Shown here piece by piece: positions 1-9,942 of a DNA stretch of 64,000 bases (positions are counted from its first letter, which is position 1; each line of letters opens with the position of its first letter). The translations under genes were made by a program, and so were the position numbers. The notes beneath the pieces are model-generated. The model worked only from the letters and a program-made list of their open reading frames with translations. It was not told the origin of the DNA and searched no databases. The DNA is from Colwellia piezophila ATCC BAA-637 (GTDB taxonomy: Bacteria > Pseudomonadota > Gammaproteobacteria > Enterobacterales > Alteromonadaceae), in NCBI RefSeq assembly GCF_000378625.1, contig NZ_KB905160.1:535619-599618 (forward strand), given 5' to 3'.

Positions 1-798
1 TCAGGGGGAGTTGCAGGTTGGGCGATGGTAGAGATAATTTTAGCAGACTTAATTATCCTAAGATTGTTCGTTGTCTTGCTCATAATCATAGTCACATAAG
101 TAACTATTTTATCTGCTAATAGTACTCACCATCAACCAGGTGAGAAATACCCTAATGGTTGTATTCAGCTCAGATAAACTTAATCACTAATCTATCACTT
201 AGAAACTAGCTTTTACCGAAGTGTAGAATCCCTGACAAAACCCTTGTCGCGTGGATATTAACGCTAATGGCTATCATTGCCTAACTAGCATTATTTCTCC
301 GTTTATTAGCTAGGTTGCTTATTATTTTAGCATCGCTCTAACGCAAGTTTCCCGTAAGTCATCACCTTATGACCAAAAAGTACTCATTTCTTATATCATT
401 TTGAATACTTTCCTCGAAGCTTCACACAAACTTGTACTATTTTTGTTGTAATTTATTATAAGGTGTCTACTATATTGAAAGTACAGTCGCTTAAGGCGTT
501 TGTTCTAAACTTGGACTCCCAACCAAGTTTATTGTCAGGCCTTAGGGCCTGGCATTTCCTCTGGGGACAACAGGAAATAAAAATAATCATACTTGTTGTT
601 TAACCTATTGTACTCGGAATTTTCTCGTTTCCAAAGGGGAGGGGGGTATTTAGTTGCATCGAGGTGAGCAATGGCAATAGCTAGTTCACTCTTCAACCTA
701 CATTTTATACTTAACGCTATTTCTTGACCCTAGTTAAAGCTCATATTAATATGAAGTGATTAAAATTAATAAAAACCACGATAGAGTGAGTATCAAAC
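1..798. other. non-coding region upstream of the first fucosidase
   Basis: No convincing gene is seen in this stretch. It carries a series of three stem-loops at 507-578, a short ORF of 18 codons at 671-727 preceded by a GAGGTGAG ribosome-binding-like sequence, and a G-rich run near 637-647. The region ends in the leader of the GH29 gene at 799. The left part may be the intergenic tail of a gene outside the window. Confidence 0.4.
507..578. other. cluster of three consecutive stem-loops
   Basis: Three hairpins follow each other with only a few bases between them. The first has an 8-bp stem, AAACTTGG (507-514) with CCAAGTTT (523-530). The second pairs GTCAGGCC (534-541) with GGCCTGGC (546-553) around a TTAG loop, with one G-U pair. 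The third pairs ATTTCCT (554-560) with AGGAAAT (572-578). None is followed by a T-run, so a simple terminator is unlikely for the plus strand. The role is unknown; a structured leader or small RNA is possible. Confidence 0.4.
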
Positions 799-2502
799 AT
801 GAAAATAAACACCAAGTTTTCACCGTTAATGTTAGCTGTAGTGGCTGCAACAAGCTTAACTGCTTGTAGCGAGTCGAGCCAAATTACCGCTGAAGAAAAC
901 ACTAACAAAACAGTTATCACCAAAGCAGTTACAGATAAAAATAAATATGAGGCAACTTGGGAGTCATTAAGTACTGCACCTGTACCTGAATGGTTAAAAG
1001 ATGCAAAATTTGGTGTTTATACTCATTGGGGTTTGTATTCTGTCCCCGCACATTTAACCAATGTTTATGGTGACTTTATGTACCGTAAAGAAGGTAATGA
1101 CCGTGGAGTACGTGCATATCATGAAAAAAATTATGGGCCAATAGAAGAGTTTGGCTATAAAGACTTCTTGCCTCTGTTCACCGCACCTAAATTTAATGCC
1201 GATGAATGGGTTGCCGTGATGGAAGATGCGGGCGCAAAATATGCTGGTATTCATGTAGTACACCATGATGGCTATTGTCTTTGGGACAGTGAATATACAA
1301 AATTTGATAGTATGGATACTGGGCCTAAAAAAGACATTTTTGGTGAGATCGCTGAGTCCGTTAGAAAAAGTGATATGAAGCTGGTGGCAACTTTCCATCA
1401 TGCACGTACTTATGGATTTGGTTTTAAAGATGCGGATAAATATACCGAGGAAGAAAAGTCAAAATTAGATCTTTTTGATCCTAAATACGATTATATTTAT
1501 CGTAACCCTGAAACGGTGAGTATTGAAGAATTCAGTAATGAATGGCATAACAAAATTGATGAAGTGATTGAAAAGTACCAACCAGATTTATTATGGTTTG
1601 ATGGCCTAGCTAAAGCGAAAAAAAATGGCATTGTTAATGAGAAACGCTTATTAAAAACATTTGCAGACTTTTTAAATAATGGTAATGACTATACCGATGA
1701 AACCTACTTGTTTAATAAGCTTCCAGCTTCAATGCGCTGGAATTTTCCGATGGGCTTTGGTTATAGAACTTATGAAAATGGTCGTGATATGGAAGTTGAT
1801 GTCCGAGGTGATTGGAACATTGATCGCTCTATTGGTTACCCTTGGACTTGGGTAAAAGATAAAGAATATCCCCACAGTCATGATTATCATATCCTCAGCT
1901 TAGTTGATATTGTTGCCCGTGGCGGTAGTTTCTTACTTTCTTTAACACCTAAAGGTGATGGCTCTATACCCGAAAGAGAAAAAGAAATTATGGCTGGTAT
2001 CGGCCGTTGGTTGCGTATCAATGGTGATGCAATCTATAAAACCCGTCCTTGGAAATCAGTTGGTGAAGGATTAGATGCTGATGTACTTCGTGTTGATGCT
2101 TTTCGAATGAACGGCGAGCCGAAAACAAATTGGGATTACACCATCCTAAGCCAAGCGAAAGGCGATGTGGTCAGGTTTACTAAAAATGGTAACGACCTTT
2201 ATGCGATTGTTATGGGCGAGCCTGCATCAGGTGAAATTACTATTCCTACGCTTGCTTTAGGTAATGTTGAAAAGTCAGGAAAAGGTATTTCATCGATTAG
2301 CTTATTGGGTAGTGATGAAGTGATTGATTGGCAGCAAACAAAGGCAGGGTTAACGTTGAAATTCCCTAAACAGTTACCCGGTGAAATAGCTTATAGTTTC
2401 AAAATTAAGGTTAAAGGTGAGCTTGATCAAAGCGTGAGACCAACCTTTGATGATGGCATTGGTCGCAATGGTAACTGGCCAATCTATAAGACAAAGATCT
2501 AG
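799..2502 (+). CDS. GH29 alpha-L-fucosidase, lipoprotein
   Basis: Predicted exo-acting alpha-L-fucosidase (glycoside hydrolase family 29) of 567 residues that would release terminal L-fucose from oligosaccharides. Residues 1-23 form a lipoprotein signal with lipobox L-T-A-C23, so it is likely anchored in a membrane. The GH29 core starts with KFGVYTHWG at residues 70-78, has a conserved VVHHDG segment and an FHHAR segment, and carries the candidate nucleophile Asp268 in the WFDG motif. A C-terminal beta-sandwich-like region follows from about residue 430. It is a paralogue of the genes at 5792, 7674 and 10330 and opens the fucosidase block. Substrate linkage cannot be read from the sequence. 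The family call is secure; the natural substrate (fucoidan-type) is inferred from the sulfatases nearby. Confidence 0.93.
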   Translation: MKINTKFSPLMLAVVAATSLTACSESSQITAEENTNKTVITKAVTDKNKYEATWESLSTAPVPEWLKDAKFGVYTHWGLYSVPAHLTNVYGDFMYRKEGNDRGVRAYHEKNYGPIEEFGYKDFLPLFTAPKFNADEWVAVMEDAGAKYAGIHVVHHDGYCLWDSEYTKFDSMDTGPKKDIFGEIAESVRKSDMKLVATFHHARTYGFGFKDADKYTEEEKSKLDLFDPKYDYIYRNPETVSIEEFSNEWHNKIDEVIEKYQPDLLWFDGLAKAKKNGIVNEKRLLKTFADFLNNGNDYTDETYLFNKLPASMRWNFPMGFGYRTYENGRDMEVDVRGDWNIDRSIGYPWTWVKDKEYPHSHDYHILSLVDIVARGGSFLLSLTPKGDGSIPEREKEIMAGIGRWLRINGDAIYKTRPWKSVGEGLDADVLRVDAFRMNGEPKTNWDYTILSQAKGDVVRFTKNGNDLYAIVMGEPASGEITIPTLALGNVEKSGKGISSISLLGSDEVIDWQQTKAGLTLKFPKQLPGEIAYSFKIKVKGELDQSVRPTFDDGIGRNGNWPIYKTKI

Positions 2503-2735
2503 TTAACTCGCACTTGTTCCTTTAATACGCTATTTGCTCGAGCGTCTTGAAGGAATAAGCTGGCCTACTCAGGCTTACCATTCAGTTTAGTTGTAAGTAC
2601 TTTTGGCATTAGCGCGGTTAATTACCTAAAGCTATTGCCGCAAAAGTAGAATGAATAATTGATAAGAATAAGCAAGATAAATAATCAACAAAAATAAGCA
2701 CAAATAAATACAGACAATAGCATGGAATATTCGTT

Positions 2736-3653
2736 ATGAAATACAGTTTATCTCGATTGACTCGACAACTCTATATCGTGCTTATGTTACTGATTATTTC
2801 GCTAACAGGTACGGCGCAAGCTATCACACTCAAAGTGATGTCTTACAATGTTCTCTATGGTTTTAATCACGGTAAGCAGCTAGCCGCTGGATCTGAATGG
2901 ATTGCTAGTCAGCAACCTGATTTTCTTGCCTTGCAAGAAATGAAAGGCTTTAGTTCTGAGCGTCTGAGCGAGGTCGCCAAACGCTGGGGGCACAAGCACA
3001 GTTATTTTTACCAACGCAAGCCCGGCCTACCACTTGCCTTTACTTCACGCTTGCCAATTAGTCAGATTGAGCATTTGGATAAGCGGATTAAACGTGGCTT
3101 CTTGCACTTAGAAAGTGGCGGTATAAATTTTATTGTGGTACACATGACCTCGCAAAAACTAACCGCTCGGCAAGCTGAAACGGCGTATATCAGTGGCATA
3201 ATTAAACAACTCATCACCGATGGAAAAAAGCTTATTGTGCTGGGTGATTTTAATGCCATGAGCCCGCTAGATGTTAAACGAATTGTTAGTTTACAACCCT
3301 TACTAAAAGAAATGCGCGACAGTGTGAAAAAACGCCGCAACTTAAATAACAATCAATTTGATACTTCGATTTTACAGAGTTACTACGACCTAGGGCTACA
3401 TGACAGTAGCTACCACCAACTCAGGGGAACAGACAAAGCACATAAGTTAATGGGTACTTTTCCAACCCTTGTCGCTAAAAAATCTACCGATCGTCAAGTC
3501 CAAAAGCAGCGTCTACAACGTATTGATTATATTCTCTCGAGTCCTAATCTCGCCAATAAAATTTTTGCTGCAGATATCGTAAATTGGCATGACGCTAAAA
3601 TACTGGATCAGATTTCAGATCATTATCCAGTGGTGATGGTGTTAGATTTATAG
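2736..3653 (+). CDS. endonuclease/exonuclease/phosphatase-family secreted protein
   Basis: A 305-residue protein of the EEP superfamily (DNase I-like, metal-dependent phosphodiesterases). It has an N-terminal signal peptide of about 29 residues ending near ALA-like TAQA. Family motifs appear in order: MSYNVL near residue 36, LALQEM (metal-binding Glu) near 68, GDFNA near 170, RIDYIL and the terminal SDHYPV near 295. The family includes secreted nucleases, sphingomyelinases and lipid phosphatases; the substrate here is unknown. It sits between a fucosidase and a Sel1 protein without overlapping either, so membership of the polysaccharide pathway is not shown. Export suggests extracellular DNA or phosphodiester cleavage, as inference. 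Confidence 0.85.
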   Translation: MKYSLSRLTRQLYIVLMLLIISLTGTAQAITLKVMSYNVLYGFNHGKQLAAGSEWIASQQPDFLALQEMKGFSSERLSEVAKRWGHKHSYFYQRKPGLPLAFTSRLPISQIEHLDKRIKRGFLHLESGGINFIVVHMTSQKLTARQAETAYISGIIKQLITDGKKLIVLGDFNAMSPLDVKRIVSLQPLLKEMRDSVKKRRNLNNNQFDTSILQSYYDLGLHDSSYHQLRGTDKAHKLMGTFPTLVAKKSTDRQVQKQRLQRIDYILSSPNLANKIFAADIVNWHDAKILDQISDHYPVVMVLDL

Positions 3654-3847
3654 GTTTTTAATTAACGCTAATGGTATGTCCAATTTTGGCAGTACGGGCA
3701 AAGTCCCGTGGAAAAACAGCAACCACGATTGCTTATCAAAGCTATTTTGTCAGTTCTTTATGTCGAGTAATATAGTGTAAAGATGTTAGACATAAGGCAA
3801 TTTCAAGTGATATTTTCATCACCTATAAATAAAAAGAAGGGGGTCTT

Positions 3848-5374
3848 GTGATCCTAAGTAAAGCAAAATTTAAATTTAAGCAATTGATAATTATTTTACT
3901 GCTTATAATTACCCTTCCTACATGGGCAGGAAATATTTTTGATGGCGATAACTATTTCTTACAAAAACAGTATGACTTAGCATTGAAAGAGTATATGACT
4001 GCGGCCGAGGTAGGTAATCCAAGAGCATGTTATCAACTGGGTGTCATTTATTACCATGGTTTAGGCACTAAAATAGATAACTTTAAAGCGTTGATTTGGT
4101 TTTCTTTAGCCGCAGATCATTCTTATGAAAATGCTACTGAAATTGTTGATGAAATATTGGCTAATGTGCCGGCAGAGAAAAAAGAAAAAGTTATCAAATT
4201 AGTAAAAACTTTTCAAAAATCTTTTGGGAAAAAAAGTATCGATAGCAAATATTACCCAGAATTATTGACAAAAAATATAAACCATAAAATTAATTTTGGC
4301 GATAAAAAAGACCTTGAGAAAGTTGACGTTTCAATTGATGATTATTTTGATATGGACTTGTCAACGGCTGAAAACCTTGATGAAGATAGTTTTGACGACC
4401 CTTTTGTTGATGATGATTTAGAAGGTAGTCCGAAACTTCAAGATAACTCCAATCAAGACAACTATAATCGTTTACTTAATGGACCATATTTTTTGATCGC
4501 TGATTATGATATTGCTCCCGATGGCTCAATTCGTAATATCAGCCCTATTCAAAGCTTAGGTATGCCTGAAAGAGCTCTCTATAATTTAGCGATGACATCG
4601 CTACCCAAACCTCAGTTTCTCAATAGGGGTGTTCATTTTGTTAACCGCTCTTACTTGGGAGTAGCAAGTTATGATAAATTTAGAGTAAGAAAGGAGCATA
4701 AGCGCTTATATTTCCGTATCAGGCGCATGGCAGATAAATTAGCAAAAAGCGACTTACCTCAAGATGATTATAAACGTGCCATGCTCTTGATGAATTTCCC
4801 TTGGTTAAGCCAAGAAACTGGCGAGGTTGACAAGTTATTAAAAAATGCCGCTGAGCAAGGGCATAATTTAGCTAAATACGAATATGGTTTGAAGCTTTAT
4901 CGTGAGCAGCAAGATATCAAACAAGCAATTTATTGGCTTTCAGCTGCAACTAAGCAAGGCAACAGTCAGGCTCAGTATCGTTTAGCGCGTATTTTACTTG
5001 ATAGCCCTTGGGTTGTGAATGATGATGAAAAAGCCTTATTTTGGTTAGAAGCCGCAACAAAGCAAAAACATCAGCATGCAAAATTAAAATTGGCGGAAAT
5101 AAGGTTGCTTGCTAAAAATCACAAATTACATGATGTAGACAATGCAGTGCGCTACCTTAATGAGTTAAGCCATGAGCTAGAAAACAATCCTCAGTATCAT
5201 TATTTACAAGCTATGGCTCATGTGAAAATGGAGCCGAGGAAACTTTCTGAAGCGGTTAATTATATTCGTGCAGCAATTGAACTAGGTGAAGATTATCATT
5301 GGGATGTAATCCCTTGGCAGCAGCAATTAAAAAAGTGGACTTCAGGTGGCACTGTAACCATCCAGGAATTATAA
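3848..5374 (+). CDS. Sel1/TPR-repeat secreted protein
   Basis: A 508-residue exported protein with Sel1-like repeats. The start is a GTG preceded by an AAGAAGGGGG Shine-Dalgarno region about five bases upstream. Residues 1-27 form a signal peptide. One Sel1 repeat lies at about residues 48-90 (YQLGVIYYHGLGT) and at least two more at about 335-420 (AKYEYGLKLY, AQYRLARILL). An acidic linker at about 155-200 leads to a segment at about 215-265 with PDGSIRNISPIQSLG and ALYNLAMTSLPKPQF, which resembles TonB C-terminal domains. That resemblance is tentative. Sel1 proteins act as scaffolds in envelope protein complexes; no enzymatic motif is seen. A stem-loop at 5391-5423 follows the gene. Confidence 0.75.
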   Translation: MILSKAKFKFKQLIIILLLIITLPTWAGNIFDGDNYFLQKQYDLALKEYMTAAEVGNPRACYQLGVIYYHGLGTKIDNFKALIWFSLAADHSYENATEIVDEILANVPAEKKEKVIKLVKTFQKSFGKKSIDSKYYPELLTKNINHKINFGDKKDLEKVDVSIDDYFDMDLSTAENLDEDSFDDPFVDDDLEGSPKLQDNSNQDNYNRLLNGPYFLIADYDIAPDGSIRNISPIQSLGMPERALYNLAMTSLPKPQFLNRGVHFVNRSYLGVASYDKFRVRKEHKRLYFRIRRMADKLAKSDLPQDDYKRAMLLMNFPWLSQETGEVDKLLKNAAEQGHNLAKYEYGLKLYREQQDIKQAIYWLSAATKQGNSQAQYRLARILLDSPWVVNDDEKALFWLEAATKQKHQHAKLKLAEIRLLAKNHKLHDVDNAVRYLNELSHELENNPQYHYLQAMAHVKMEPRKLSEAVNYIRAAIELGEDYHWDVIPWQQQLKKWTSGGTVTIQEL

Positions 5375-5390
5375 TTTTTCGATAATAAAT

Positions 5391-5423
5391 GAAAGGCCAG
5401 CTTAGTTATAGGCTGGCCTTTCC
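5391..5423 (+). terminator. stem-loop after the Sel1 gene
   Basis: GAAAGGCCAGC at 5391-5401 pairs with GCTGGCCTTTC at 5412-5422 around a short loop, 17 bases after the stop codon. The following bases are not a clear T-run, but the right arm itself contains TTT. Likely terminator. Confidence 0.6.
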
Positions 5424-5682
5424 ATATCACATCTGCGCTGCAGATAAGCGAACTTTGCCAACATCGCTACTATGTTTAATTTCACCTTGTTACAAACATC
5501 TTATCCAAAACTCTTATCCAAAGTTCAGGTTATTTAGCAAACACTATTGTCCGTAGTAGCCAGTTATCCCTCATTTTTTTATCACTGCATTCTTGAGTGA
5601 TAACTTAACGATAATGTTACCTTTTTAGCAATGTTTAAACTATGAGAAAACAGATAGTAAGGGCGAAAACAAAAATAGCCAG

Positions 5683-5699
5683 TGTAAATTAATGTAAAG
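5683..5699 (+). promoter_or_regulatory. TGTAAA direct repeat, 10-bp period (site A)
   Basis: TGTAAA at 5683 and TGTAAAG at 5693 are spaced exactly 10 bp, about 100 bp upstream of the GH29 gene at 5792. The same arrangement occurs at 34000, 40132, 48095 (reverse) and 56902. Possible activator site shared by locus genes; inferred only from recurrence. Confidence 0.4.
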
Positions 5700-5791
5700 A
5701 AGGTCATTTGATGTTTATTATTTAAAATGTACATGCTAGATTGTGTTTAATAAATAATTACTCGTGAAATAAACCGTTAAGTAGGTATAAG

Positions 5792-7378
5792 ATGAAAAAA
5801 ACATGTTTAAGTTCTTATCTGAGCTTGGTACTAGCCGCAGGCGCTTTCAGTCAATCAGCTCAAGCGATTGAACAACACAAGTTTGAAGCAGATTGGGATT
5901 CTATTGCAACTAAGCAAATTCCTGAATGGTTAATTGATGCCAAATTTGGTGTTTATACCCATTGGGGAATATTTTCTGTGCCTGCTCACGGTGGTCCTGA
6001 TTATCTTCGTCAGATGTATTCACCAGAAAACAAAAAAGGTGTTAATGCCTACCACACTAAAAAGTATGGTTCGTTGGAAGACTTCGGCTATACCGATTTT
6101 ATCCCACAGTTTACCGCGCCTAAATTTAATGCTAGCGAATGGGTTGGCTTAATGAATGAGGCCGGTGCTAAATTTGGTGGTATTTCACTGGTACATCACG
6201 ATGGTTTCTTATTATGGGATTCTAAATATAGCCGCTGGAATGCTAAAAATATGGGCCCCAAAAAAGATATTTATGGCGAAATTTCTGCGGAAGTTGCTAA
6301 ATACCCAGACATGAAACTTGTGGCAACATTTCACCATGGCAGAACATTCAATTACGCTTATGGCGAGTTACCTGGCAAAGGAAAAGATGCATCGAAAATT
6401 AATAAAAATTGGGAGCTTTCGGATCCTGAACTGGGTGATTTTTTCTGGAAAACAGGACGTGACTCTCCTGAGAAATTTAATTCTGATTGGTATGGGAAAA
6501 TTACTGAAGTTGTTGATAATTACAAACCTGATTTTATTTGGTTTGATGGTTTAACCACATCGATGAAAGGTGGTCATCCGACGGAACAAACCGTAAAAGA
6601 TGCCATTTCTTATTTTTATAATGAATCGACAGCACGTGGTCAAGATGTTGTGGTAGCGAATAAATTAGCGGCCAACTTTAACTTTCCTGAACATGTTGGT
6701 TTAAAAAGTTATGAAAACGGCCGGGATATGCCTGAGCACCAAAAAGGTTACTGGTTAGCTGACCGAGCGATTGGTTACCCATGGAGTTGGGTAAACAATA
6801 AAAAGTATCGTGACGGACCAAATTATCAAGTAGATAGTATTATCGACTTTACTAGCCGTGGCGGCATTATGTTTTTATCCTTAACGCCAAAAGGTGATGG
6901 CTCAATTGCTGATGCAGAAATTGCTATCATGAAAGGTATTGGTCGGTGGATGAAAGTCAATGGTGAGTCAATTTATGGCACTCGCCGATTCAGTGTCTTT
7001 GGCGAAGGTCCTACAAAAGTTACCAGAAATGTAAAAATTAAAGGCAAAATGAAAGTTAAATGGGATCACCGTAAATTAGGTGCTGAAGATATTCGTTTTA
7101 CCCAAAAAGATAACATGCTTTATGCGATTGCTTTAGGTTGGCCGAAAAATGGTAAACTAACAATTAATACTTTAGACAGTAACTACGCTATCTCTTCAAA
7201 AGGTAAAATTGATAATATTTCATTATTAGGCAGTGATGAAAAATTAACTTGGACCCGTGATGAAAAAGGCTTACATGTACAGTTTCCAAAAGAACAATTT
7301 GGTGAATTTGCTTATGCACTTAAAATTGATGTGGCAGGTGACTTAATTGTAACTGAGCCTGATGCTGCTAATTTATAG
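5792..7378 (+). CDS. GH29 alpha-L-fucosidase, exported
   Basis: A 528-residue GH29 alpha-L-fucosidase with a cleavable signal peptide of about 25 residues (ends SAQA), so probably periplasmic or secreted rather than a lipoprotein. Core motifs: AKFGVYTHWG near residue 51, LVHHDGF near 133, FHHGRTF near 181, and candidate nucleophile Asp252 in WFDG. YPWSWV and the LTPKGDGSI motif in the later part of the barrel are shared with the other fucosidases here. It is most like the minus-strand paralogue at 10330-11964, with which it shares the C-terminal VAGDLIV-EPD ending. It has its own upstream region with a TGTAAA repeat and a strong terminator downstream, so it is probably transcribed alone. Confidence 0.94.
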   Translation: MKKTCLSSYLSLVLAAGAFSQSAQAIEQHKFEADWDSIATKQIPEWLIDAKFGVYTHWGIFSVPAHGGPDYLRQMYSPENKKGVNAYHTKKYGSLEDFGYTDFIPQFTAPKFNASEWVGLMNEAGAKFGGISLVHHDGFLLWDSKYSRWNAKNMGPKKDIYGEISAEVAKYPDMKLVATFHHGRTFNYAYGELPGKGKDASKINKNWELSDPELGDFFWKTGRDSPEKFNSDWYGKITEVVDNYKPDFIWFDGLTTSMKGGHPTEQTVKDAISYFYNESTARGQDVVVANKLAANFNFPEHVGLKSYENGRDMPEHQKGYWLADRAIGYPWSWVNNKKYRDGPNYQVDSIIDFTSRGGIMFLSLTPKGDGSIADAEIAIMKGIGRWMKVNGESIYGTRRFSVFGEGPTKVTRNVKIKGKMKVKWDHRKLGAEDIRFTQKDNMLYAIALGWPKNGKLTINTLDSNYAISSKGKIDNISLLGSDEKLTWTRDEKGLHVQFPKEQFGEFAYALKIDVAGDLIVTEPDAANL

Positions 7379-7447
7379 TCATTATATACTTTGAAGATAT
7401 ACTTTGAAGGTATGCTTTAAAGTCATAATGAAATAGCACTCTTAAAG

Positions 7448-7472
7448 AACCCGGCATGTCCGGGTTTTTTTA
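7448..7472 (+). terminator. rho-independent terminator after GH29 gene
   Basis: AACCCGG (7448-7454) pairs with CCGGGTT (7460-7466) around a CATGT loop and runs into seven or more T. It lies 70 bases after the fucosidase stop. Confidence 0.9.
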
Positions 7473-7673
7473 TGTTCACTGTAAACTGGTAAGTCCAAAC
7501 TTTGCTGAACTTTCGAAATGATTTTTTTTGAATTTTCGGTGGGGGGGATACAAGGCTGGGCCTTTGCAACCTTGCGAGTTACAGGCACTCATTTCAAACA
7601 AGTAATACTTGCGTGATGCGTGGTTTTATTATATAAAAGACACAAGAAGAGTATCTAGCAGTAAGGTCATTAA

Positions 7674-9392
7674 ATGAAGTTTAATTCAATAGTCAAAGCA
7701 TTAGCCATCGCCTCTGTTGTTGGTCTGGCAACAGCCCCGGCAATCGCAGCTAAAGAAAAGAGAAATACCCATCCTGATCCTGAAGTGGGTAGTCAATTAG
7801 TTAAAGCAGAAGCGGATTACGTTGCGACCTTAGATGGAAAATACAGAAACCCTCACTTTAAAGAAGCAGGTAAAGGCTTTGAAGATGACTGGAAAGAAAT
7901 TGCCGCACACGGTATTCCTGAATGGCTAATCGATGCTAAATTCGGTTTATATACCCACTGGGGTTTATATTCTCAGGCTCAGTTTATTGGTAATACTTAT
8001 TTCCAACATATGTATAACCCCAAAGACAAAAAAGCTATTCGTGGTAAAAATAAAGAAACTCACTACGACTATCATCGCCGTGTTTTTGGACCTCAAGAAG
8101 AGTTTGGTTATTCAAAATTAGCCGAAACGTTTACCGCTAAAGGCTATGATGCTGAATAATATGTTGATGTGATGATAGATGCCAGCGCCAAATTTGGTGG
8201 CCTGGGTGTTGTGCATCACGAAGGTTTTTTAATGTGGTCAAGTAAACTTAACCGTTAGAACGTAGGTCAAACAGGACCTAAACGTGATATTTACGGTGAA
8301 TTTATTGATGCAGCAAATAAGAAAGATTTTAAAACCGTTGCGACATTTCATCATGCCCGTTCATACGATTACGCGCTTAAATCCCTACGGAACAAGGGCA
8401 AAGAAAAGCAACTTGCCGCGATTGTAAATAACAAGAATTTAGATATTGCTAACCCAGAATACGATGATTTGTTTTTCCCTGCCGATCGGGTAACACCGCC
8501 AGAATTTGCCAAACAGTGGCATGCTAAAATTGTTGAAGTTATTGATAACTACTCACCAGATTTTTTATGGTTTGATGGCATAGGTATAGTAAATGGTAAC
8601 TCACCTTAATATCTTGTGGTTGATTTCCTAAAACGTTTTTACGACAACGCTGAAAAACAAGGTAAAGAAGTTGCCCTAGTAAACAAACTTCCGGGCGCTG
8701 ATAAATCAGGCCTTGCGCGCTTTAACTTCCCACAAGGTACGGGCATGCGAGGTTATGAAAATAGCCGAAATATGCCACCAAATAATGACGGCTACTGGTT
8801 ATGGGATCGCGCAATCAGCTATCCTTGGTCTTATGTATTAAACAAAGACTATAACTTAACCAGTACTAACCATCTTCATAGCCTTATTGACATTGTTGCT
8901 CGTGGTGGGGTGTTCTTCTTGTCGCTCACACCTAAAGGTGACGGCACTATTCCTGCCGAAGAAAAACGTATTTTGGCTGAAATGGGCGACTGGTTAGCCG
9001 TGAATGGTGAAGCTATTTATTCAACGCGCCGTTGGGATATTCCTGGGGAAGGCGGTAACTATGAAAAATTTTCCCCGTATAAGTACCGTGAAGCACGTAA
9101 AGGCTTATGGTGGGACTATAAGAAAACTGATCCAAACCGTATCAGTTTTACCCGTAGTAAAGACAACAAAACCTTATACGCGATGATTTTTGGCTGGCCT
9201 AAATCAGGTAAGTTAATCATAGAAAGTCTTAAACAAGGCTCTCAGTATATGGCTGATGATATCAACAATGTTGAATTGTTAGGCAGCAAAGAAAAAATTG
9301 AATATAAACGTACCAGCAAGGGCTTGGAAATTACCTTTCCTAAGCAAAAGTCCTGTGAGGTAGCTTGTTCAATTAAAATTAGCCATGGCTAA
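7674..9392 (+). pseudogene. GH29 alpha-L-fucosidase with three in-frame nonsense codons
   Basis: A complete fucosidase-like reading frame of about 572 codons is interrupted by TAA at 8157-8159, TAG at 8256-8258 and TAA at 8607-8609, yet the frame is otherwise unbroken with no insertion or deletion. It begins with a good signal peptide (ends AIAA) and keeps KFGLYTHWG, VVHHEG, FHHARS, the candidate nucleophile Asp at codon 301 in WFDG, and LTPKGDGTI. The TAG replaces the conserved Trp of the RWN motif (TGG to TAG); the two TAA codons align with Glu- or Gln/Thr-like positions in the paralogues. This points to very recent inactivation, a degraded assembly, or less likely readthrough. The separately open pieces are 7674-8159 and 8616-9392. 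A terminator follows at 9428. Confidence 0.88.
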
Positions 9393-9427
9393 GCTAGCGA
9401 TATGCTAATTATATAATATACAAATAA

Positions 9428-9465
9428 TCCCTCGTTAAACTTTTTGTTTACGGGGGATTTTTTTT
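9428..9465 (+). terminator. terminator after the broken GH29 gene
   Basis: TCCCTCGTTAAAC (9428-9440) pairs imperfectly with GTTTACGGGGGA (9446-9457), followed by a run of T. It is preserved even though the gene upstream is interrupted. Confidence 0.85.
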
Positions 9466-9492
9466 AATTAAAAAATTATTCAAGGAGTAAAA

Positions 9493-9860
9493 ATGCAGGT
9501 TTTGAAACACAGTTCAAAATTATATTTTTTCTCTTGCTCAGCGCATGCTCAAGTTATGACTTAGCTAATGTTCCTGAGTTTAATTTAACTGATGAAGAAG
9601 TAGAAGTTCATCGTTTAAACTTTAAAAAATCTAGCTACACCATTTATTATCTTCTAATGATAGATAAGGAAGGCAAGGTTGTTAGAGTTAAAATAATTGA
9701 TAAAGATTCCAGTTTCGCATCCAATTCAATAGCAGGGAGACTTGGATTAAAAATGATAGGAAAAAAAGCAACTGTATATAAACTTTCTGAAAATGAAAGT
9801 AAAGCTGACTACGTGATAAAGCCTTATGGCGTTAGGTATTATAAACGTACAAAGCGTTAA
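9493..9860 (+). CDS. small putative lipoprotein, 5' end probably frameshifted
   Basis: The intact frame covers 9534-9860 (about 108 residues) and starts inside a lipoprotein signal: L-L-S-A-C followed by SSYD. No ATG or GTG opens this frame upstream. An ATG at 9493 with an AAGGAG ribosome-binding site at 9482-9487 lies one frame away and encodes a basic, hydrophobic start (MQVLKHSSKLYFF) that would join the lipobox perfectly after a shift in the T6 run at 9525-9530. So the gene likely starts at 9493 and carries either a real frameshift, a slippery site or a homopolymer sequencing error. The mature part has no domain I recognise; it ends in a basic YKRTKR tail. Confidence 0.5.
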
Positions 9861-9942
9861 CTAAATAGTTGGGTCATAAGTAATATTTTGATTGTATTGT
9901 TATCAGTACTTATAATTTGTCTGGAACTGAAATCGTGACATT

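Noticed and set aside
9004..9186. Separate small gene inside the broken fucosidase
   Set aside because: It overlaps conserved GH29 coding sequence in another frame.
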